Source: Palleniella muris (GTDB taxonomy: Bacteria; Bacteroidota; Bacteroidia; Bacteroidales; Bacteroidaceae). From it: a DNA stretch of 64,000 bases. The notes below the pieces were generated by a model. It had not been told where the DNA came from. It was given only the letters and a program-made list of their open reading frames with translations, and made no database searches. The position numbers were made by a program, and so were the translations under genes. Location of the stretch: NCBI RefSeq assembly GCF_004792655.1, contig NZ_SRZC01000003.1:180220-244219 (forward strand), in the 5' to 3' direction. Below, piece by piece: positions 34,338 through 44,232 of this stretch (position 1 is its first letter; each line of letters starts with the position of its first letter).

Positions 34338-34837
34338 TTCAACAAGGGGCTGAAGTTGCCGATGGGAACGATGGTAAGATCGTCGTCCTTTACATTCCTG
34401 TTGTTGAAGTCAAATTCCAGTTCGTAGGAGTTGCTAAAGTTATCCTCCACCACCACGATGAAATTATGCGCCTCATCACCCGCCGCCGTGTAGTACAGGC
34501 GGAATTTTTCGTTCTCCAGCAGGTAGCGGTCGTTAGGCAGGAAGGTGATGCCGTTATCCATTTTGAGCGAGCCTTCCCCCTCGAACTGGAAATAGCGGAT
34601 GGTATAGAGCGTACCCGAAAAGTCGCCCTCCTTTTTCAGTTCACAGCGGATTTCCACTGTCTGCCCCTTTACTACCTTGTTCGGCACGGGCATGACCTCC
34701 ACCGTGAAGGGATAGGACTGCTGGATGTCCATGTCATCGTCACATGACACGAGGGTGAATGACATGGCGGCTATCAGGCATAACGCCACTGCCTTGAATA
34801 TTGATGTTCTCTTGTTTCTGTTGTTCAGTATGTTCAT
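34334..34837 (-). CDS. traQ: TraQ (DUF3872) conjugal transfer lipoprotein
   Basis: 167 residues from ATG 34837. This start gives a hydrophobic signal with lipoprotein Cys at about residue 31 (SFTLVSC). The mature part is beta-rich, with a TVEVMPVPNKVVKGQTVEIRC strand region. DUF3872 proteins occupy this position in CTnDOT-type operons. It overlaps traP by 4 bases. Confidence 0.8.
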   Translation of the reverse strand: MNILNNRNKRTSIFKAVALCLIAAMSFTLVSCDDDMDIQQSYPFTVEVMPVPNKVVKGQTVEIRCELKKEGDFSGTLYTIRYFQFEGEGSLKMDNGITFLPNDRYLLENEKFRLYYTAAGDEAHNFIVVVEDNFSNSYELEFDFNNRNVKDDDLTIVPIGNFSPLLK

Positions 34838-35736
34838 TGTTCTTCGATTTTTAGATGGTTGTTTTTCTGTTTTTTCGTTGTCAGTTGCAGGTACTCGTTC
34901 AAGTCCTTGCAACCGTCATAGAGGGAGGAACGGTCGGTGACACGTTCCCCGTATCGCATGGTAAGTGCGGCAAGCGTCCGCCGTCCGGCTTCGTCACGGT
35001 CGAGGAAGCAGCCGATGCGCCCGTATCCGTCCAGCAATCCCGCCGCCTTCTCCACGTTGGCGACTGAGTTCAGCACAAGACAGTCAGCGTTACCGGTTAC
35101 ACCAAGCGTCACGGCAGAGAGAAAGTCCATGAAGCCCTCGAACACGAGGCACTCGTCAGCCGGGATGTCATTCGCCTTTACCAGTGATACAGACTTCGGA
35201 GGTATGCAACCCTTGAAATATCGGCTTCTGACTTCATAGCCACCTGCCATGTTCGGAAAGCCAACGGCAAAATACCGTTTCCCACGCACACCGTAGTTCA
35301 AGCGGCAGCAGTGACGGGATGCGATGGCGTAAGGGATGCCCCGTTCCTCTAAATACTCCGTCAGCAGTGAGCGGAGCAGCGGAGCGACCTCCACATCCTC
35401 AAAAACGGATTCGGTCGGCTTCGAGAGATAGACGGGCTTTTCCCATCCGGCAACCGTCATATTGGCGGCTTCCGCTATGAACTTCGCTTGCTTCATGAAG
35501 TCATCGCTTTGCAGAAACTCCCCGGCAAGCGTGAAGATGTCGCCGCCCTTGCCCAAACCGAAGTCGTACCAGAGCTGTTTCGCCACGTTCACACGGAAAG
35601 AGGATGTGCGCTCGCCCCTGTACGGGGCAAGATACCACAGCTCGTTACCGCTCCTTCTGACAGGCTCATGCCCCAGCCGTGCGAGAAAATCCGCAAGCGG
35701 CATCCTTCTGACAGCATCTATTTCCGTCCTTTCCAT
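34834..35736 (-). CDS. traP: TraP, primase-like protein (zinc-finger and Toprim)
   Basis: 300 residues from ATG 35736; the frame continues upstream into traO but has no similarity there. An N-terminal zinc-finger-type fold of the DnaG/CHC2 class lies at about 1-90 (with RTSSFRVN), though the full CHC2 cysteine set is not evident. A Toprim domain follows with VFEGFMDFLSA near residue 195 and a FLDRDEAGRR motif near 252 that holds the two acidic metal ligands. It probably primes the incoming strand. Confidence 0.85.
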   Translation of the reverse strand: MERTEIDAVRRMPLADFLARLGHEPVRRSGNELWYLAPYRGERTSSFRVNVAKQLWYDFGLGKGGDIFTLAGEFLQSDDFMKQAKFIAEAANMTVAGWEKPVYLSKPTESVFEDVEVAPLLRSLLTEYLEERGIPYAIASRHCCRLNYGVRGKRYFAVGFPNMAGGYEVRSRYFKGCIPPKSVSLVKANDIPADECLVFEGFMDFLSAVTLGVTGNADCLVLNSVANVEKAAGLLDGYGRIGCFLDRDEAGRRTLAALTMRYGERVTDRSSLYDGCKDLNEYLQLTTKKQKNNHLKIEEQ

Positions 35737-35743
35737 GCCCGTG

Positions 35744-36319
35744 TCAGTTGATGATGAACTTGATACCGACCCCGAACTGCGTGTGGAACTTCCGTGTGTC
35801 GCCACCCCAAAGGCAACGCTCCCGCAGGTTGGCAAGCAGGGCGATACGGTCTGCCACGTAACACTCCACATCGAGCGTCAGCGCACCGCCGTAGATGAAG
35901 GCGTCCCGGTCGTGCAGCGTGGAGCCGTCATGCAGCACCTTCTTCCCCCAATTTACCGCCTCATATCCGGCGAGAGCCGAAGCCCCGGCATAGACGAAAA
36001 CAATCTTTCGGGCGTCCGACAGTATCTTGAAGTAATAGCCGCCCTCCGCCGTGAACTGCGCCACGGGTATCTTGGTGTCCTTGTAGGGATTGTTCTTCAA
36101 CAGGTATTCGCCACCGAACACCCACTTGTTCCCCTTCTTCGTGTAGGTGGAGAGAGCCGCCCCGAAGCTGTACCCGCCGTCCTTGCCGCCGAGATTGAAG
36201 CCGTCCGCCATGTCCGCCCTCACCTCGATGCCCTGCATCTTCGGCAGACACCGCTGGGCGTGCGCCTGCCCTGTAAAAAGGGCAAGCGACGCGATGATTA
36301 TTGCGATGTACTTTCTCAT
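35744..36319 (-). CDS. traO: TraO conjugal transfer protein
   Basis: 191 residues with a signal peptide cut after AQA-HA near residue 21. The rest alternates polar and hydrophobic residues with aromatic ends, as in a small outer-membrane beta-barrel (last residues GVGIKFIIN). It belongs to the CTnDOT TraO family; a role as an outer-membrane component is inferred. It is 2 bases from traN. Confidence 0.85.
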   Translation of the reverse strand: MRKYIAIIIASLALFTGQAHAQRCLPKMQGIEVRADMADGFNLGGKDGGYSFGAALSTYTKKGNKWVFGGEYLLKNNPYKDTKIPVAQFTAEGGYYFKILSDARKIVFVYAGASALAGYEAVNWGKKVLHDGSTLHDRDAFIYGGALTLDVECYVADRIALLANLRERCLWGGDTRKFHTQFGVGIKFIIN

Positions 36320-36321
36320 GG

Positions 36322-37308
36322 TCAGCGTACTTGAAGTTCGTTGATGGTACCCGCGCGTACCAAATCCTCGTTCTCAATCACGAAGGACTGGTGACGGCCG
36401 CCGTTCTTCTCGTTCAATTCCACCACGAGGCACTTGTCATCGGGGATGGTGAACTTCGCCATCGTGAAGACCGTGCGCTCGCTCTTTTTGCCCAGCACGA
36501 GGGTGGCGTAGTTCTGCGCGCGGAGCGGCAGAATAATCTGCTCCTGCACGGCAGTACGCTTCGCAACCTTCTTGTCCACGATTTTCCAAGTGATGTAGTC
36601 CACATCGAAAGGCACGTTGCTCTGGTTCTTTATCTCCGTGTGGAAATAAAGCAAGCCGTTGTGCGTGTAGATGCCTTTCAACAGGTATTGGATGCCGAAA
36701 CGCTTGCAGCCGATATGCTTCACCTCGCGCTTGTTCTGTTTGTGGATGGACTTCATGATAAGGCGCACCAGCATCGGGCTTTCGCTGCCCAGCTCTTTCA
36801 GATAGATTTCCTGCGCGTTGTTCGGGCGGTTCACCGTGCTGCCGTCATGGATGAAGTCGCACATCTCCACGTTGAGCAACAGCGGTTCGGCGGCGTACTT
36901 CACGTTGAAGGTGTAGAAACTGCCGTCCTCCGTGATGACGGACATATTCGTTTCGTTGGGAAAATTCCTTACGGTAGCCTTCACACGGATGATGTTCTCC
37001 GCTCCGTCGGCTTTCCCGGCAATCAGGTCGGGCGAGCCTAAATCGACATAGCGCACCTCCGCCGGAAAAATGACGTGGACGGTCTTGTCGTAGGTCACTT
37101 CCAGACCGTGCGGCGGTATCATGCGGTCGAAGGTCAGCTTGCGTGACAGCCCGTGATATAGGTCGCCGTCCGCCTCCTTCTGCGGATAGACCTCCTTCGT
37201 CAAGGTCGGTTGTTCACTTCCGTTGGTCGTTTCAACGGTTACATTCTCCTGCGCGTTGGCAGTTATGATGCCCATAGCGAGGGCAAACATGATGATTACT
37301 TTTCTCAT
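36322..37308 (-). CDS. traN: TraN conjugal transfer protein (VirB9-like)
   Basis: 328 residues with a signal peptide (to about Ala19). The sequence between 50 and 150 has the beta-rich pattern of VirB9/TrbG proteins (VHVIFPAEVRYVDLGSPD), which interact with TraM/TraO in the periplasmic-outer-membrane core. It matches the known position between traM and traO. Confidence 0.88.
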   Translation of the reverse strand: MRKVIIMFALAMGIITANAQENVTVETTNGSEQPTLTKEVYPQKEADGDLYHGLSRKLTFDRMIPPHGLEVTYDKTVHVIFPAEVRYVDLGSPDLIAGKADGAENIIRVKATVRNFPNETNMSVITEDGSFYTFNVKYAAEPLLLNVEMCDFIHDGSTVNRPNNAQEIYLKELGSESPMLVRLIMKSIHKQNKREVKHIGCKRFGIQYLLKGIYTHNGLLYFHTEIKNQSNVPFDVDYITWKIVDKKVAKRTAVQEQIILPLRAQNYATLVLGKKSERTVFTMAKFTIPDDKCLVVELNEKNGGRHQSFVIENEDLVRAGTINELQVR

Positions 37309-37342
37309 TACTTTTGGATTTTAGTGGTAATTTTTATTGTTT

Positions 37343-38695
37343 TCAATATTTTTCTTGGTAAAGCATGACCCTGTACCCGGCTTTCAGATGCACCTTGACG
37401 GTTCGCATCTTTTTGGCGATGTACTGGCTCGTGCCTTGTATCAGCCCCTTGCCCAAGTCGGAGGCGAGCTGCGCCCCGGCATTGGTGGAGATGTTGATGC
37501 TGCTTCCCAGCGAGCCGCCCATGTTGGCGGCGACCTCCCGGACGGCGTTCATCTCCATCGAGTTCGGGATGAAGATGCCGGGCTGTCCGTCCGTGTCATA
37601 GACCGCAAGCTCCACGGGGATAATCGTGCCGTCGTATTCCAGCGAGGTAATCTCGATGTCGAGCCGCTCACCCTGTATCTTGCCCGTGCCGACCACCACC
37701 GCACCCCGGGGTATTGTCCTGCCTGCCACCGCCATAGGCTCCAGCAGGCGCAGCCTTACCGTCTGCCCGTCCGTCACGCTCTGCGCCCCATGCACGCACG
37801 CCGGTATGGTGTTCCTGTCCAATACCTCCGCCGTGCCGACAGCCGTGTTGAAACCCCGGTTGCGTTCCTGCGATAAGGCGGCGACAAACTCCGCGTTACT
37901 CATAGGCTGTGAGAGTGAAGAAACTACTTGATGCTCCACCTGTCTGATAGGCATTGCCTTGTTCTTCTTCCCTTTCTGCACGGTAGTTGGCTCTGCCCTC
38001 TGTTCCGCCGATGGCTGTCCTCCGTTCTGACCGCCCATGTACTTTGCCGCCAGCTCGTAGGACTTCTCCATAAGAGCCACCTGCTCGTCCATAGAGGAAG
38101 CCTTGCCCCTCTCGCTTTCCAGTTCCGACTCCAGCGATGCGATGCGCTCCAACAATTCGTCCATCTCCGCATTGTCGTTTTTCGGCTGGTCGTAGAAGTT
38201 TCCGAGCGTGGCGTTCAGGTCACGGTAGGCGGCTGCGGAGGACTGGATGGTCTGCGGCGTGGCTGGCTTTGCCCTTTCTTCCTTGCCGCCCGGATTGGCG
38301 AGGTCGAAGTCCACTCCGTTCTCCGTTCCCGCTATCTCGCGGTCGAACATGTCGCCCAGCTGCCCGATGGCACGGTTGCGGCTCTCCTGACGCTCTTCCA
38401 TCTCCCCATGCTCGTAGGCTTTCAGCTTGTCGCCGATAATCTGCCGGTTCGCCTTGTCAGCGTCGGGCATCTCGGTGTTGTATCCGTCCGTTCCCGGCGG
38501 TTGCTCCTTGCCGGAGGACGGGGCGAATATCAGCCACATCGCCCCGATGAACACCAACACCATAGCGGGCAGCACGATCATCTTCTGCCGTTTCAGCCGT
38601 TGCGCCTCTGTCAGCGGTTCGCGCTCCTTTTTCGGTTTCCCCGTTTCGGGAGCAGCTTTGTTCTCTTTCGTCGGTTCATTCTTTGTCTGTTCCAT
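37343..38695 (-). CDS. traM: TraM conjugal transfer protein (VirB10-like)
   Basis: 450 residues: a cytoplasmic basic tail (1-33), a single membrane helix (about 36-54), a long acidic/Glu-rich periplasmic region (60-240) with a coiled-coil stretch (LLERIASLESELESERG), and a C-terminal beta-rich domain (280-450). This layout is that of VirB10, which spans both membranes. It overlaps traL by about 20 bases. Confidence 0.9.
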   Translation of the reverse strand: MEQTKNEPTKENKAAPETGKPKKEREPLTEAQRLKRQKMIVLPAMVLVFIGAMWLIFAPSSGKEQPPGTDGYNTEMPDADKANRQIIGDKLKAYEHGEMEERQESRNRAIGQLGDMFDREIAGTENGVDFDLANPGGKEERAKPATPQTIQSSAAAYRDLNATLGNFYDQPKNDNAEMDELLERIASLESELESERGKASSMDEQVALMEKSYELAAKYMGGQNGGQPSAEQRAEPTTVQKGKKNKAMPIRQVEHQVVSSLSQPMSNAEFVAALSQERNRGFNTAVGTAEVLDRNTIPACVHGAQSVTDGQTVRLRLLEPMAVAGRTIPRGAVVVGTGKIQGERLDIEITSLEYDGTIIPVELAVYDTDGQPGIFIPNSMEMNAVREVAANMGGSLGSSINISTNAGAQLASDLGKGLIQGTSQYIAKKMRTVKVHLKAGYRVMLYQEKY

Positions 38696-38984
38696 ATAAA
38701 TAAGGTGTTAAGTGATTGCCTGTTTCCGCCGGGGTCGGCAGTTCCACCCGTCCGGCGTGTCCCGTTTCCATATGTGAGCCGTCGTTCCTGCCGATGTCAT
38801 AGACGGCTCTGCCGAAGGTGTAAAGGGCAAGCACCGCGAAGGCGGCGAACATCCCCAGCACGATGCGGCGGCGTGTTTCCGGCGGCAAGCCGTCCAGATA
38901 CCCTTTGAGACTTGCCGCCAAGCGTTTCCGTTTGTCGTGGAGTTTCCAATACATGCCCCACATTGATTTTCTGATACTTTTCAT
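38676..38984 (-). CDS. traL: TraL (DUF3989) membrane protein
   Basis: 102 residues. A basic N-terminus, a single membrane helix at about 40-58 (RRIVLGMFAAFAVLALYTFG), then a short extracytoplasmic tail. The family is specific to Bacteroidetes conjugative elements. It lies between traK and traM. Confidence 0.83.
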   Translation of the reverse strand: MKSIRKSMWGMYWKLHDKRKRLAASLKGYLDGLPPETRRRIVLGMFAAFAVLALYTFGRAVYDIGRNDGSHMETGHAGRVELPTPAETGNHLTPYLYGTDKE

Positions 38985-38990
38985 GTCCTG

Positions 38991-39614
38991 TTACCGTTTG
39001 ATAGTCTGTAAATCCTTGTTCTCAATGATGGTGAAACCCTCGATGGTAAAACCGTTCGGGTTGTCATCCGACCGCGATGCGTTCAGCAGGCGGCAGGTGG
39101 TCACGAGGCTGCGCTCGGTGACGTTGCTCTGCCGGATGATTTTCTGTGTGGCGTAGGTCACGGCACGGTAGGGATAGGCGTTGAAGTCGCACACCACGCT
39201 GTCCACCTTCAGCACTTGGTTGATGTTCCCGGCGATGATGCGGTTGTAGTACCCCTTCTCCGCGAAGTCCGAATAATAGTGGTACACGCTCTTGTCCGCC
39301 AGCAGCAAGGCACGTTTCACGTTGTGTTCAATCGCGCTTTTTTCAGGTGATAGCGTGAAGAACATCTCGTGGAAACGGCGCACATGTTCCCGTGCCTCCG
39401 CCGGGCGGTTCTGCGACAAATCCTGAGACAAGGCGAGCATCAGGCTCTTGCCGTTGTCCAGCACATAGATTTTCTCCCGTTGCTTCTCTGCGAAACGGTA
39501 GGAGTTCCACACGCTCCACACCGTCACCACGGCGCACAGCGAGAGGAAGACGATACCGAACAGGCGTATCTGCCTGAACGACGATTCGATGTTTCTAAGT
39601 GATTTGAATTCCAT
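38991..39614 (-). CDS. traK: TraK conjugal transfer protein (VirB8-like)
   Basis: 207 residues with an N-terminal membrane helix (about 18-36) and a periplasmic alpha/beta domain, as in VirB8. It begins MEFKSLRNIESSFRQIRLFG, which is the conserved start. It is 31 bases after traJ. Confidence 0.9.
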   Translation of the reverse strand: MEFKSLRNIESSFRQIRLFGIVFLSLCAVVTVWSVWNSYRFAEKQREKIYVLDNGKSLMLALSQDLSQNRPAEAREHVRRFHEMFFTLSPEKSAIEHNVKRALLLADKSVYHYYSDFAEKGYYNRIIAGNINQVLKVDSVVCDFNAYPYRAVTYATQKIIRQSNVTERSLVTTCRLLNASRSDDNPNGFTIEGFTIIENKDLQTIKR

Positions 39615-39645
39615 TTATATTTTCCAATTTATGATTGCACATTGA

Positions 39646-40650
39646 TTATTTCAGCAATTTGCCGACACGTCCGACTGCGTTTCCTGCGGCTGCACCCGCC
39701 ACGCTGCCCGCCATGCTTCCGGCTCGTCCCGCCATCTGGTTCACGTTGCGACCGTAACCGCCCATGCCTCCGGCTTGGATAATCCAGCCCGCAACGGTGG
39801 GAATGGTAAAGTAGCCGATGATGCCGATGCAGAGGAATACGATATACACCCCGTCGCTCGAATCCAGCGAGAAGTTCGGGTCTGCCTGCATCCGCTCGAT
39901 GTCGTTTTGCAGCATCAGAACCTGTATCTTCGCCAGTATGGTGCTGAACATGTCCGATACCGGTAGCCACAGATAGACCTGTATATAGCGGCATATCCAC
40001 TGCGTGAGCGTGTTTTGGAAACCGTCCCATACCGACAGGGCGAAGGCTATCGGACCGAGAATCGCCAGCACCACGAGAAAGAAGGTGCGGACGGTGTCTA
40101 TCACGAGGGCGGCGGCTTGGAACAGCAGTTCGAGTATCTCGCGGAAGAAGTCGCGGATGCTCTTCTTCATGTTGTACATTCCCCGGTCGATATACATTCC
40201 CGCCATCGTCACCATGTCGGAGGGCGACCAGCCGAGTTCCTCCAGTTGCTTGTCAAATTCCTCGTTGGACACGAGGTAGGCGGTTTCGGGGTTGCGTACC
40301 ATCGCCTCGTATTCCAGTTTGTCCTTCTGCTCCCGGTATCGGTTCATGTCCAGCGTTTCCGCCTCCAGCATCTTTGCCGTGCCCTGTACGACGGGTGAGA
40401 GGATGCTGTTTATCGTGCCCAGCACCACAGTCGGGAAGAACATGATGCACAGACCGATGGCAAAAGGACGGAGCATCGGGAATACGTCTATCGGTTCAGC
40501 TCTCGCCAGCGACTGCCATACCCGGTAGGCGACGTAGAACAGCGCACCCAGCCCGGCGATGCCTTTCGCCACACCAGCCATGTCCCCACACAGCGGCATC
40601 ATCTGCTCATAAAGTGAACGTAAAATCTGATGAAGGTTGTCGAACTTCAT
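39646..40650 (-). CDS. traJ: TraJ conjugal transfer membrane protein (VirB6-like)
   Basis: 334 residues with about six hydrophobic segments and an Ala/Gly-rich C-terminus (GRAGSMAGSVAGAAAGNAVG). This matches VirB6/TrbL-type inner-membrane channel proteins. It lies 3 bases after traI. Confidence 0.88.
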   Translation of the reverse strand: MKFDNLHQILRSLYEQMMPLCGDMAGVAKGIAGLGALFYVAYRVWQSLARAEPIDVFPMLRPFAIGLCIMFFPTVVLGTINSILSPVVQGTAKMLEAETLDMNRYREQKDKLEYEAMVRNPETAYLVSNEEFDKQLEELGWSPSDMVTMAGMYIDRGMYNMKKSIRDFFREILELLFQAAALVIDTVRTFFLVVLAILGPIAFALSVWDGFQNTLTQWICRYIQVYLWLPVSDMFSTILAKIQVLMLQNDIERMQADPNFSLDSSDGVYIVFLCIGIIGYFTIPTVAGWIIQAGGMGGYGRNVNQMAGRAGSMAGSVAGAAAGNAVGRVGKLLK

Positions 40651-40653
40651 AGG

Positions 40654-41283
40654 CTACCAGTATCTTTCGTTCATGTTCCCGTACAGCCCCATGATGCGGT
40701 CGAGGTCGTTCTTCTTTTTCGCACGCAGGTAACTCACGGAGATGTTCTTGTTCGTGTAGTAGCTCACGAGGTTGCGGTAACGCTTCATCTTCGAGTGGCA
40801 GCGTTCCACCACGTCCATGCGCTCCTTGTCGGTCATGGAGAGCGTGGTGATGTTCACCACGTTCCTGAGTTCCGTCAACACTTCGTTGCTTTCCTCCAGC
40901 AGTTTCGTGTAGCCGAAAGCGATTGCGGAAAGCTCTTCGGGTCTGAAATTCCCGTCACGGAGCATCCGTTGGAAACTGTTCACATAGATGTCTGTGATGT
41001 CGCCCACCATCAGGATGGTCTGCTGCACCTTGCGGGCGTCCTTGACCAGATTGTTCACCGATTTGAGGGCATCGTAATACTTCTTGCCCTGCTGATAGAT
41101 TTTCACCGTCTCCTGAAAGTTGCTCACCATGTTCGTGGCGGTCTTGGAGGTATGGATGATGTTTTTGGAGGCATTGATGATGCCCTGCGCTAGATTGCCC
41201 GGATCGCTTACGACCCACTGTGCGCTTGCCCTGCCCGCGAAAAGCAGGCACAGGCAGATAATCATTGTTATTCTTGTTCTCAT
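40654..41283 (-). CDS. traI: TraI (DUF4141) periplasmic transfer protein
   Basis: 209 residues with a signal peptide ending ASAQ (about residue 21), then a largely helical protein. DUF4141 occupies this position in CTnDOT-like operons and may correspond to a VirB5-type pilus component. The name here is a Tra letter of this family, not the F-plasmid relaxase TraI. Confidence 0.82.
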   Translation of the reverse strand: MRTRITMIICLCLLFAGRASAQWVVSDPGNLAQGIINASKNIIHTSKTATNMVSNFQETVKIYQQGKKYYDALKSVNNLVKDARKVQQTILMVGDITDIYVNSFQRMLRDGNFRPEELSAIAFGYTKLLEESNEVLTELRNVVNITTLSMTDKERMDVVERCHSKMKRYRNLVSYYTNKNISVSYLRAKKKNDLDRIMGLYGNMNERYW

Positions 41284-41306
41284 GTTACTTTGGATTTTAG
41301 TGGTTG

Positions 41307-41687
41307 TTATTCTTCGGTCGGATGTCCCGGCTGCGGCTTCACCCGCACATAGTCCCCGTTTGGCGAGAAAGTCAGCACATCCGTGGCCTCGTTGTAGGAC
41401 ACGTCGATGCGGAAGCCGGTGTTCATGAACAGGTTGCCGTTCTCCTCCTGCAAGAGATAGGTTTCCGGCTTGAGCTTGCGGCGCAGACCGCTACGACGGA
41501 ACACCGTCACTTTGTAGGCTTCGCCCTCCTTGTAGATAAGCACGTCAGGTTTTCCCTCCACGCTCTCCCAGTTCCCGCACAGCATGTCGCGGCGGTTGTC
41601 GGCCACGTCGCAGGATTGCAGCATCATGACCGCCAATCCGATAAGGCACTTGCTGACTTGCAGCATTTTCACTTTTGGTAAATTCAT
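41307..41687 (-). CDS. traH: TraH-position (DUF3876) lipoprotein
   Basis: 126 residues with a lipoprotein-type signal (LIGLAVMMLQSC). The C-terminal part has a WESVEGKPDVLIYKEG beta motif of DUF3876. It lies between traG and traI. The gene name follows position in the operon; DUF3876 is the firmer part of the call. Confidence 0.72.
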   Translation of the reverse strand: MNLPKVKMLQVSKCLIGLAVMMLQSCDVADNRRDMLCGNWESVEGKPDVLIYKEGEAYKVTVFRRSGLRRKLKPETYLLQEENGNLFMNTGFRIDVSYNEATDVLTFSPNGDYVRVKPQPGHPTEE

Positions 41688-41727
41688 ACGCGTTTTTCTT
41701 TTTTGGTTGATACATTCTGTTTTTTAG

Positions 41728-44232
41728 TTATTCCTTGTTTCTCCGCCTTTCGGCAAGCTGCCGGATGGCGGCTTCGATGTCGTCGCCCAGCTTCTCCGCC
41801 AGACGGTAAACCTCCACTTTTTCCGTTTCCTCGGTGGTGTACGCCAGATACTCTTCCGCGCTGACCTCCGTGGCATAGACCGCCGACTGCGTGCCGCCCA
41901 AGCCTATCCACACCTCCTTGTAGAGCCGTGAAGGGTTGTTCGCCATGTTGATGGAGAGTATCTGCGACTTCTCCTTTTCCGTCAGTCCGAGCAACGCCTG
42001 TATCTGGTCGAACTTGTTCATATATTTCCTTTGGTCAAGCAGGATTTTACAATCCGAGTTGTTGATAATGCTCTCTTTGACCACCGGAGAACTGATAATG
42101 TCGTCCACCTCCTGCGTCACCACGATTGCCTCGCCGTAATATTTTCTGACCGTCTTATACATATAGCGCAGATATTCAGCCATGTTCGCCGATGAGAGGG
42201 CCTTCCAAGCCTCTTCCACGATAAGCTGTTTCCGCACGCCTTTCAGCCGCCGCATCTTGTTGATGAAAGCTTCCATGATGATGATGGTCACGACGGGGAA
42301 CAGTTCGCGGTTTTCTTTAATCGAATCTATCTCGAAGACGATGAACCGCTTGCCGAGCAGGTCGATGTTCTCCGTGGAGTTGAGCAGGAAATCGTAACGC
42401 CCGCCCCGGTAATACTGCCGCATGGTGGTGAGCATGTTGTCGATGTTGAAGTCGGACTTCTCCACCTTGATGTCACGCTGTGCCAGTTCCTTGCGGTAGT
42501 CGTCACGCATATACTCGTAGAAGGTGTTGAACGACGGCACGATGCTACGGTCGGATTGGATGCGCTCAATATAGGCACTCACGGCACTGCCCAGCTCGCC
42601 GCTCTCCGTCTTTGTCACCTTGTCGTCCTCCGACTTCCAGAGCGTCAGCAACAGGGTCTTGATGCTGTCCTTCTTCTCCACGTCGAAGATGTAATCGTCG
42701 GTGTAGAACGGGTTGAAGCTGATGGGCTTATCTTCCGTGTAGGTGAAATACACACCGTCCGCTCCGCCTGTCTTGCGTCGGATCATGCCGCACAAGCCCT
42801 GATAGGAGTTTCCCGTGTCCACCAATACCACATGTGCGCCTTGCTCATAATATTGGCGCACGAGGTGGTTCATGAAGAAAGACTTGCCGCTGCCCGAAGG
42901 ACCCAGCACGAACTTGTTGCGGTTGGTCGTGATACCTCGCTTCATGGGCAGGTCGGAGATGTCAAGGTGCAGCGGTTTTCCCGTGAGCCTGTCCACCATC
43001 TTGATGCCGAAGGGCGAGAGCGAGCTGCGGTAGTTGGTTTCCTCTGTGAACAGGCACACCGCCTGTTCGATGAAGGTGTGGAAACTCTCTTCCGCCGGGA
43101 AGTCCGCCGCATTGCCGGGTATCGCCGCCCAGTAGAGTGTCGGGCAGTCGATGGTGTTGTGGCGCGGCACGCATTCCATGCTTGCCAACTGGCTGCCCAC
43201 GTCGTTCTTGATATGCTTCAGTTCCTCCGCATCGTCGCTCCACGCCATGACGTTGAAGTGTGCCCGTACCGAGGTCAGTCCGTAGGAATGGGCTTCGTTC
43301 AGGTATTGGTCTATCCACTCGCGGTTGATGCTGTTGCTCCTTGAATAGCGAGATAGCGACTGCATGTTACGGGCGGACTTCTCGAACTTCTGCAAGGTTT
43401 CCTCACTGTTGTCTATCAGCACATACTGGTTGTAGATATGGTTGCAGGAGAGCAGAAGCCCCACCGGGGAGGCGAATGACAGTCGGCAGTCACTCCGGTC
43501 GGTGGAGAGCTTCTCGTAACGGGTGTCGGTAGCCACCTTGCCCGGCAGGTCTTCCGCGTCGGAGAGGGTGTGCAGACACAGGCGGTTGTCGCCGATGCGC
43601 ATCTCCCTTGCCGAAAGCTCGATGTCCTGCAAGGTGGTGTCACCTTCCGGCATGAGCGAGAAGTAGCGTTCAATAAGTCCCGTCTTTCCCTCAGTACCCA
43701 CAATCTCATCGGTGGAGAGGCGGCGCAGCCTGACAAGCCCGCTGTCGTTCATGATGCGCTCGAACTGTTCGCAGGCTTCCAAGAACTTGGTCGTGGTTTC
43801 CCTGTCCAGCTCCTTCGGGATGATATGTCCCCGGCACAGCGTGCTGAAATTGCTCTGCATCCGGTTACGCTCCTTTGTTGTCTTGGTCAGGTAGAGGTAG
43901 CAGGTGTGTTTCAGGTACGGACGCTCGTTGAAGTGACGCTCGAAAGAGCGGCTTAAAAAGCTCATGTCGTCCTTCTGAAGCTCCGGTTTGTAGCGTTCCT
44001 TGATGAACCAGTCCTGTTTGTGGACGACGGAGTAGTCCGGCAGCACCTTGATAGCCTTGCACCAGCAACTGTGTATCGCCTCGTACTCCGCACCCGTCAC
44101 GGTGTAAAGTTCCGGTAGTTCCACCTCGAAAGCCACCGTGATGTCGGCGTCCTTTGAGATGATGCAGCCATGCTCCACCGCTAAAAGTGGGAACCTGTTT
44201 TCCAGTGTTGTCATTTTCGATGTATTCCTCAT
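41728..44232 (-). CDS. traG: TraG transfer ATPase (VirB4-like)
   Basis: 834 residues. The Walker A GPSGSGKSFF lies at about 441-450, and Walker B-type LIVEEAWKAL near 678, with a final ATP-binding domain shared with VirB4/TrbE. These ATPases power pilus assembly and DNA passage at the inner membrane. Its start overlaps the traF stop by 4 bases. Length is standard. Confidence 0.95.
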   Translation of the reverse strand: MRNTSKMTTLENRFPLLAVEHGCIISKDADITVAFEVELPELYTVTGAEYEAIHSCWCKAIKVLPDYSVVHKQDWFIKERYKPELQKDDMSFLSRSFERHFNERPYLKHTCYLYLTKTTKERNRMQSNFSTLCRGHIIPKELDRETTTKFLEACEQFERIMNDSGLVRLRRLSTDEIVGTEGKTGLIERYFSLMPEGDTTLQDIELSAREMRIGDNRLCLHTLSDAEDLPGKVATDTRYEKLSTDRSDCRLSFASPVGLLLSCNHIYNQYVLIDNSEETLQKFEKSARNMQSLSRYSRSNSINREWIDQYLNEAHSYGLTSVRAHFNVMAWSDDAEELKHIKNDVGSQLASMECVPRHNTIDCPTLYWAAIPGNAADFPAEESFHTFIEQAVCLFTEETNYRSSLSPFGIKMVDRLTGKPLHLDISDLPMKRGITTNRNKFVLGPSGSGKSFFMNHLVRQYYEQGAHVVLVDTGNSYQGLCGMIRRKTGGADGVYFTYTEDKPISFNPFYTDDYIFDVEKKDSIKTLLLTLWKSEDDKVTKTESGELGSAVSAYIERIQSDRSIVPSFNTFYEYMRDDYRKELAQRDIKVEKSDFNIDNMLTTMRQYYRGGRYDFLLNSTENIDLLGKRFIVFEIDSIKENRELFPVVTIIIMEAFINKMRRLKGVRKQLIVEEAWKALSSANMAEYLRYMYKTVRKYYGEAIVVTQEVDDIISSPVVKESIINNSDCKILLDQRKYMNKFDQIQALLGLTEKEKSQILSINMANNPSRLYKEVWIGLGGTQSAVYATEVSAEEYLAYTTEETEKVEVYRLAEKLGDDIEAAIRQLAERRRNKE

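Noticed and set aside
35462..36334. A 290-codon plus-strand frame opposite traP/traO
   Set aside because: GC-rich mirror of the tra genes; no recognisable domain, and the minus-strand genes are clearly coding.
36301..38908. Long plus-strand frames (36301-37041, 37928-38908) opposite traN and traM
   Set aside because: Shadow frames caused by codon bias of the opposite strand; rich in Arg, His and Leu with no start signals.
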